NCBI GenBank assembly: GCA_905221605.1
Contig: CAJNDS010002468.1
Coordinates: forward strand, 692,501-715,000
DNA length: 22,500 bases
DNA from: Symbiodinium natans
Taxonomy: Eukaryota > Sar > Dinophyceae > Suessiales > Symbiodiniaceae
Reading direction: 5' to 3'
Shown here: positions 20,788 through 22,500 of the stretch, in pieces
Position numbering within the stretch: the stretch's first letter is position 1
Layout: every line of letters begins with the position of its first letter
Position numbers and translations under genes: made by a program
Notes under the pieces: model-generated
Database searches by the model: none
Seen by the model: the letters and a program-made list of their open reading frames with translations, nothing else
What the model was told of the DNA's origin: nothing

Positions 20788-22500
20788 ATGCTGCATATCC
20801 GCATGCTGTCAGGTGAGGAGCTGACGACTCTGCCTCTGGAGGAAGTGAGCAGCGTGGGGGCGGTAAAGCGGTGCTTACAGGAGCGACACGGCCTACCCCC
20901 GCGCTTTCGGCAGCGACTCTTTGTCCAGGGCTCCAAGGAGAATCTGGACGATAGCTGTGAGATTGGCTCCACCCAACACCTGGAGCTTGTTGTGCTTTCG
21001 TTCCTTGGAGACGACATGAACCTTAACATAGGGGGGTCAGATTACCCTGAACACGAAAATTCGTATTAAGGTATATGAACCCTAAACCCTAAACCCTAAA
21101 TCCTAAACCCTAAACCCTTTCAGGGTTCATGTCGTCCCCAAGGTTCGCCACCCCTTCTGCGGCCCAAGTGGGCCAGCTCATTGGTGCCGTGAGAAGCGGC
21201 TCGGTGAAGGAGGCAGGGTATTTCCATCATGGTCTGCGTAGGTAGATGAGTCTGAAAGGTTTAGGGTTTAGGGTTTATAGGGTTTATAGGGTTTATAGGG
21301 TTTATAGGGTTTATAGGGTTTATAGGGTTGATAGGGTTTATAGGGTTTATAGGGTTTATAGGGTTTATAGGGTTTATACGGTTTATAGGGTTTATAGGGT
21401 TTACAGGGTTTACAGGGTTTAGGCGGTTTAGGGTTAGGGAGCATACGCCTAGCCGTTTCTTGTACCTCATCACTTCAAGCAAGAGCTACATCTGAATTTG
21501 CCCATCAGCGGCTACAAGCATGACACAAGTATTCTTCATCACCATCATCACGTCATCGTCATGCTCATCGCGATTGTCATCATCATCGTCATCTCCACCA
21601 CCATTGCAATAACATCGTCATCCTGCATGCAAAACATGCGAAGACCCCCTAACCTCCCAAAGTCACCCTGAGCAGCTGGGAGGTCGAAACTATGCTACAT
21701 CTGCCAATGGACCCGAATGGGGCCGCACCTTGGGGACAAGATGATCCGGAGAAGTTCACTTGTTCATTTGTTGTTGCAGTTTTTTCGGTTTGGGCCTCTA
21801 GCGTTTATGGCTGAGAATGAACGAACCCTTCGCTCAGCATATGTTCAGCCCAACTTGCGGTTTTACAAAAGGGGAGTCCCCCCCCCCCCCCCCCCCTAGG
21901 AAGTCTCAAGAAGTCCCCGAAGGTAGCTGGTTGGACGCCGCTGCTACATGCCGCTGAGCAGGGCCACGTCGAGGTGGCGCGTCTGCTGGTGGAGGCCGGC
22001 GCTGAGAAGGACTTCGTAGCTGAATGAGTACACTTTACACTTTTGGGGATTCTATGATCCTCTATAAAACTGAAAGTCTACACTTTTTTGGGGGGCTTAT
22101 GAACTCAGCAACCAAGAGGACGTCGCCGACAACTTTTCACGCACTGCCCTGATGCGGGCGGCTGTGTGTGGCCATGTCGAGGTCGTTCGGTTCCTGGTGG
22201 AGGTGGGCGCCACGAAGGACGTGGCCGACAACGATGGCCTCACCGCTCTGATGGTGGCAGCTGTCCCTATATCCCCCTTGGGAATTATTTTTTTTTAAAA
22301 TTTTGTTTATATAAAACCCAAGAGGATATTTAAAAATACTCTTTTCATTAAGGTTCTAATTCTTGTTTATATAAAACCCAAGAGGATAATTCAAAGTTCT
22401 CTTTTTACTAAGGTTCTATTTTTTGATTATATAGGATACCCCAAGAGGATAATTAAAAATACTATTTTTAATTAAGGTTCTAATAAGGGGAGTACTATTT
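20788..22500 (+). CDS. Ubiquitin-like domain plus ankyrin-repeat protein, spliced, 3' end outside window
   Basis: This is the only convincing gene. It starts at ATG 20788, 43 bases after a telomere-like array. Exon 1 (20788 to about 21007) encodes a ubiquitin-like fold: MLHIRMLSGEEL, then LKEHGLPP-type helix residues (here QERHGLPPRFRQRLFVQG), then HLELVVLSF as the last strand, about 72 residues. Exon 2 (about 21124-21215) gives the linker ATPSAAQVGQLIGAVRSGSV. Exon 3 (about 21900-22009) reads GWTPLLHAAEQGHVEVARLL. Exon 4 (22119 to about 22262) holds one exact 33-residue ankyrin repeat, DVADN...GATK, and the start of the next (DVADNDGLTALMVAA). Ankyrin repeats mediate protein binding; the partner is unknown. 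Exons are GC-rich and introns are not. I recall this Ub-like/ankyrin architecture from Symbiodiniaceae predicted proteins. The exon 2-3 junction could not be put in frame cleanly, so partial pseudogenisation is possible. Confidence 0.75.
21004..21143 (+). mobile_element. Introner-like insertion with 20-bp inverted ends and a telomere-like core
   Basis: It lies between the ubiquitin-like domain and the linker. The left end reads CCTTGGAGACGACATGAACC (21003-21022) and the right end is its inverse complement with one mismatch (21124-21143). TTC occurs on both sides (21001-21003 and 21144-21146), so the net insertion is 143 bp. Its core includes five or six CCCTAAA-type units (about 21079-21118). 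An in-frame splice is available from GA at 21008 to TTTCAG|GG at 21123, which would leave part of the right end as coding sequence (GFMSSPRF). Without splicing the frame stops at 21067-21069. Element and intron boundaries therefore differ slightly, and RNA evidence would be needed to fix them. Confidence 0.55.
21257..21435 (+). repeat. TTTATAGGG 9-bp array in an intron
   Basis: About seventeen units with single variants (TTGATAGGG, TTTATACGG, TTTACAGGG). The INPINP-type minus frame is its translation. Confidence 0.92.
21533..21625 (+). repeat. ATC-rich microsatellite-like tract
   Basis: CATCAT/CGTCAT/CACCAT words in the second intron. Confidence 0.7.
22010..22118 (+). other. GA-AG intron formed by an inserted element in the ankyrin exon
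   Basis: Removing 22010-22118 joins GAG AAG directly to GAC GTC GCC and restores an uninterrupted ankyrin sequence with exact 33-residue spacing. The donor is AAG|GACTTC (GA type) and the acceptor is CCAAGAG|GAC, with the AG|G context described for dinoflagellate introns. A GT donor at 22016 would keep the frame but add two residues (DF). Unspliced, the frame meets a TGA at 22025-22027. Confidence 0.6.
22013..22116 (+). mobile_element. 104-bp MITE/introner-like element, copy 2, TSD AGGAC
   Basis: Terminal inverted repeats are CTTCGTAGCTGA (22012-22023) and the inverse complement of CTTGGTTGCTGA (22105-22116), 10 of 12 matching. AGGAC occurs immediately on each side (22008-22012 and 22117-22121), as a 5-bp target duplication. 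Internally a TACACTTTT-GGGG-TATGA motif occurs twice in direct orientation. It aligns over its whole length with 9626-9719. No coding capacity is present, so it would need a transposase in trans. Confidence 0.65.
22263..22500 (+). repeat. AT-rich 60-bp tandem repeat interrupting the ankyrin coding sequence
   Basis: The ankyrin frame breaks off at GCA GCT|GTC CCT, a possible GT donor at 22263. The sequence then becomes strongly AT-rich. Three units follow, starting near 22305, 22365 and 22425, each containing TTATATAAAACCCAAGAGGA or a variant and later AAGGTTCTA. The spacing of the first two is exactly 60. No acceptor is visible before the window ends. Confidence 0.6.

Larger units (their letters stand above)
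21216..21899 (+). other. Probable long intron with TTTATAGGG array and ATC-rich tract
   Basis: It holds a (G)GGTTTATA array (21257-21435), then an ATC/ATCATC-rich microsatellite-like tract (about 21533-21625). It ends in a run of 19 C followed by TAG|G at 21897-21900, a good polypyrimidine tract and acceptor. Candidate donors are GC at 21213 and GT at 21218. A 60-codon open frame at 21717-21899 lies inside it, ends in poly-proline from the C run, and resembles no family I know. I treat it as intronic. Confidence 0.45.

Noticed and set aside
21261-21482. INPINP repeat protein on the minus strand
   Set aside because: Same cause: the complement of the 9-bp array.
21717-21899. A 60-codon frame as an exon of the ankyrin gene
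   Set aside because: It has no ankyrin features, ends in a C-run polyproline, and lies just before a strong acceptor, so it is better read as intron.
1-22500. A true chromosome end
   Set aside because: The longest clean array is only about 140 bp, it is followed by a gene, and arrays point both ways.
1-22500. CRISPR-like array from regular short repeats
   Set aside because: The repeats are telomere-type tandem units without regular unique spacers, and the context is eukaryotic.

Overview
The window looks like nuclear DNA of a dinoflagellate, probably of the Symbiodiniaceae. (1) The dominant repeat is the TTTAGGG/CCCTAAA telomere unit, known from dinoflagellates as well as plants and some algae. 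(2) The only convincing gene (20788 to the right edge) joins an N-terminal ubiquitin-like domain to ankyrin repeats, an architecture I associate with large families in Symbiodinium-type genomes. (3) Its reading frame is best restored by GA-AG introns ending in AG|G, a non-canonical type reported in those genomes. The species cannot be named from this sequence.

Layout. About 1-20745 is a mosaic with no intact gene. Roughly seventy blocks of telomere-like repeat, in both orientations and mostly 20-140 bp long, alternate with unique segments of 50-300 bp. Many unique segments read like single exons with splice-like edges. Several carry recognisable motifs from unrelated families: a DnaJ HPD motif (740-814), an ankyrin piece (2231-2274), a retropepsin-like DSG site (5810-5860), a dihydrouridine-synthase-like APLMDW (10793-10840), an ABCF-like piece (13080-13115), a 'SHQW' piece (17314-17390) and a kinase HPW piece (19182-19232). 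Because the families are unrelated and both strands are used, I read these as exon scraps and not as one gene. Superimposed are foldback elements with inverted ends, a 383-bp tandem duplication, a 285-bp-arm palindrome, a dispersed duplication with a 31-bp indel, poly-G/poly-C tracts, and homogenised variant telomere arrays.

From 20788 to 22500 runs the ubiquitin-like/ankyrin gene, cut by insertions that behave as introns or introner-like elements. The first is 143 bp with 20-bp inverted ends and a telomere-like core. The second is a long intron with a TTTATAGGG array and an ATC-rich tract. The third is a 104-bp element with inverted ends and an AGGAC target duplication; a relative of it sits at 9626-9719. 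The last is AT-rich with 60-bp tandem repeats and runs off the window.

The most interesting possibility is that telomere-type repeats were added at broken DNA ends throughout the region. Two loci show it best. A foldback element at 7459-7610 contains a telomere block that its sister copy at 5676-5809 lacks, and the array at 18687-18776 is flanked by near-identical 20-bp direct repeats. All splice sites, exon scraps and family matches come from reading by eye and are unverified.
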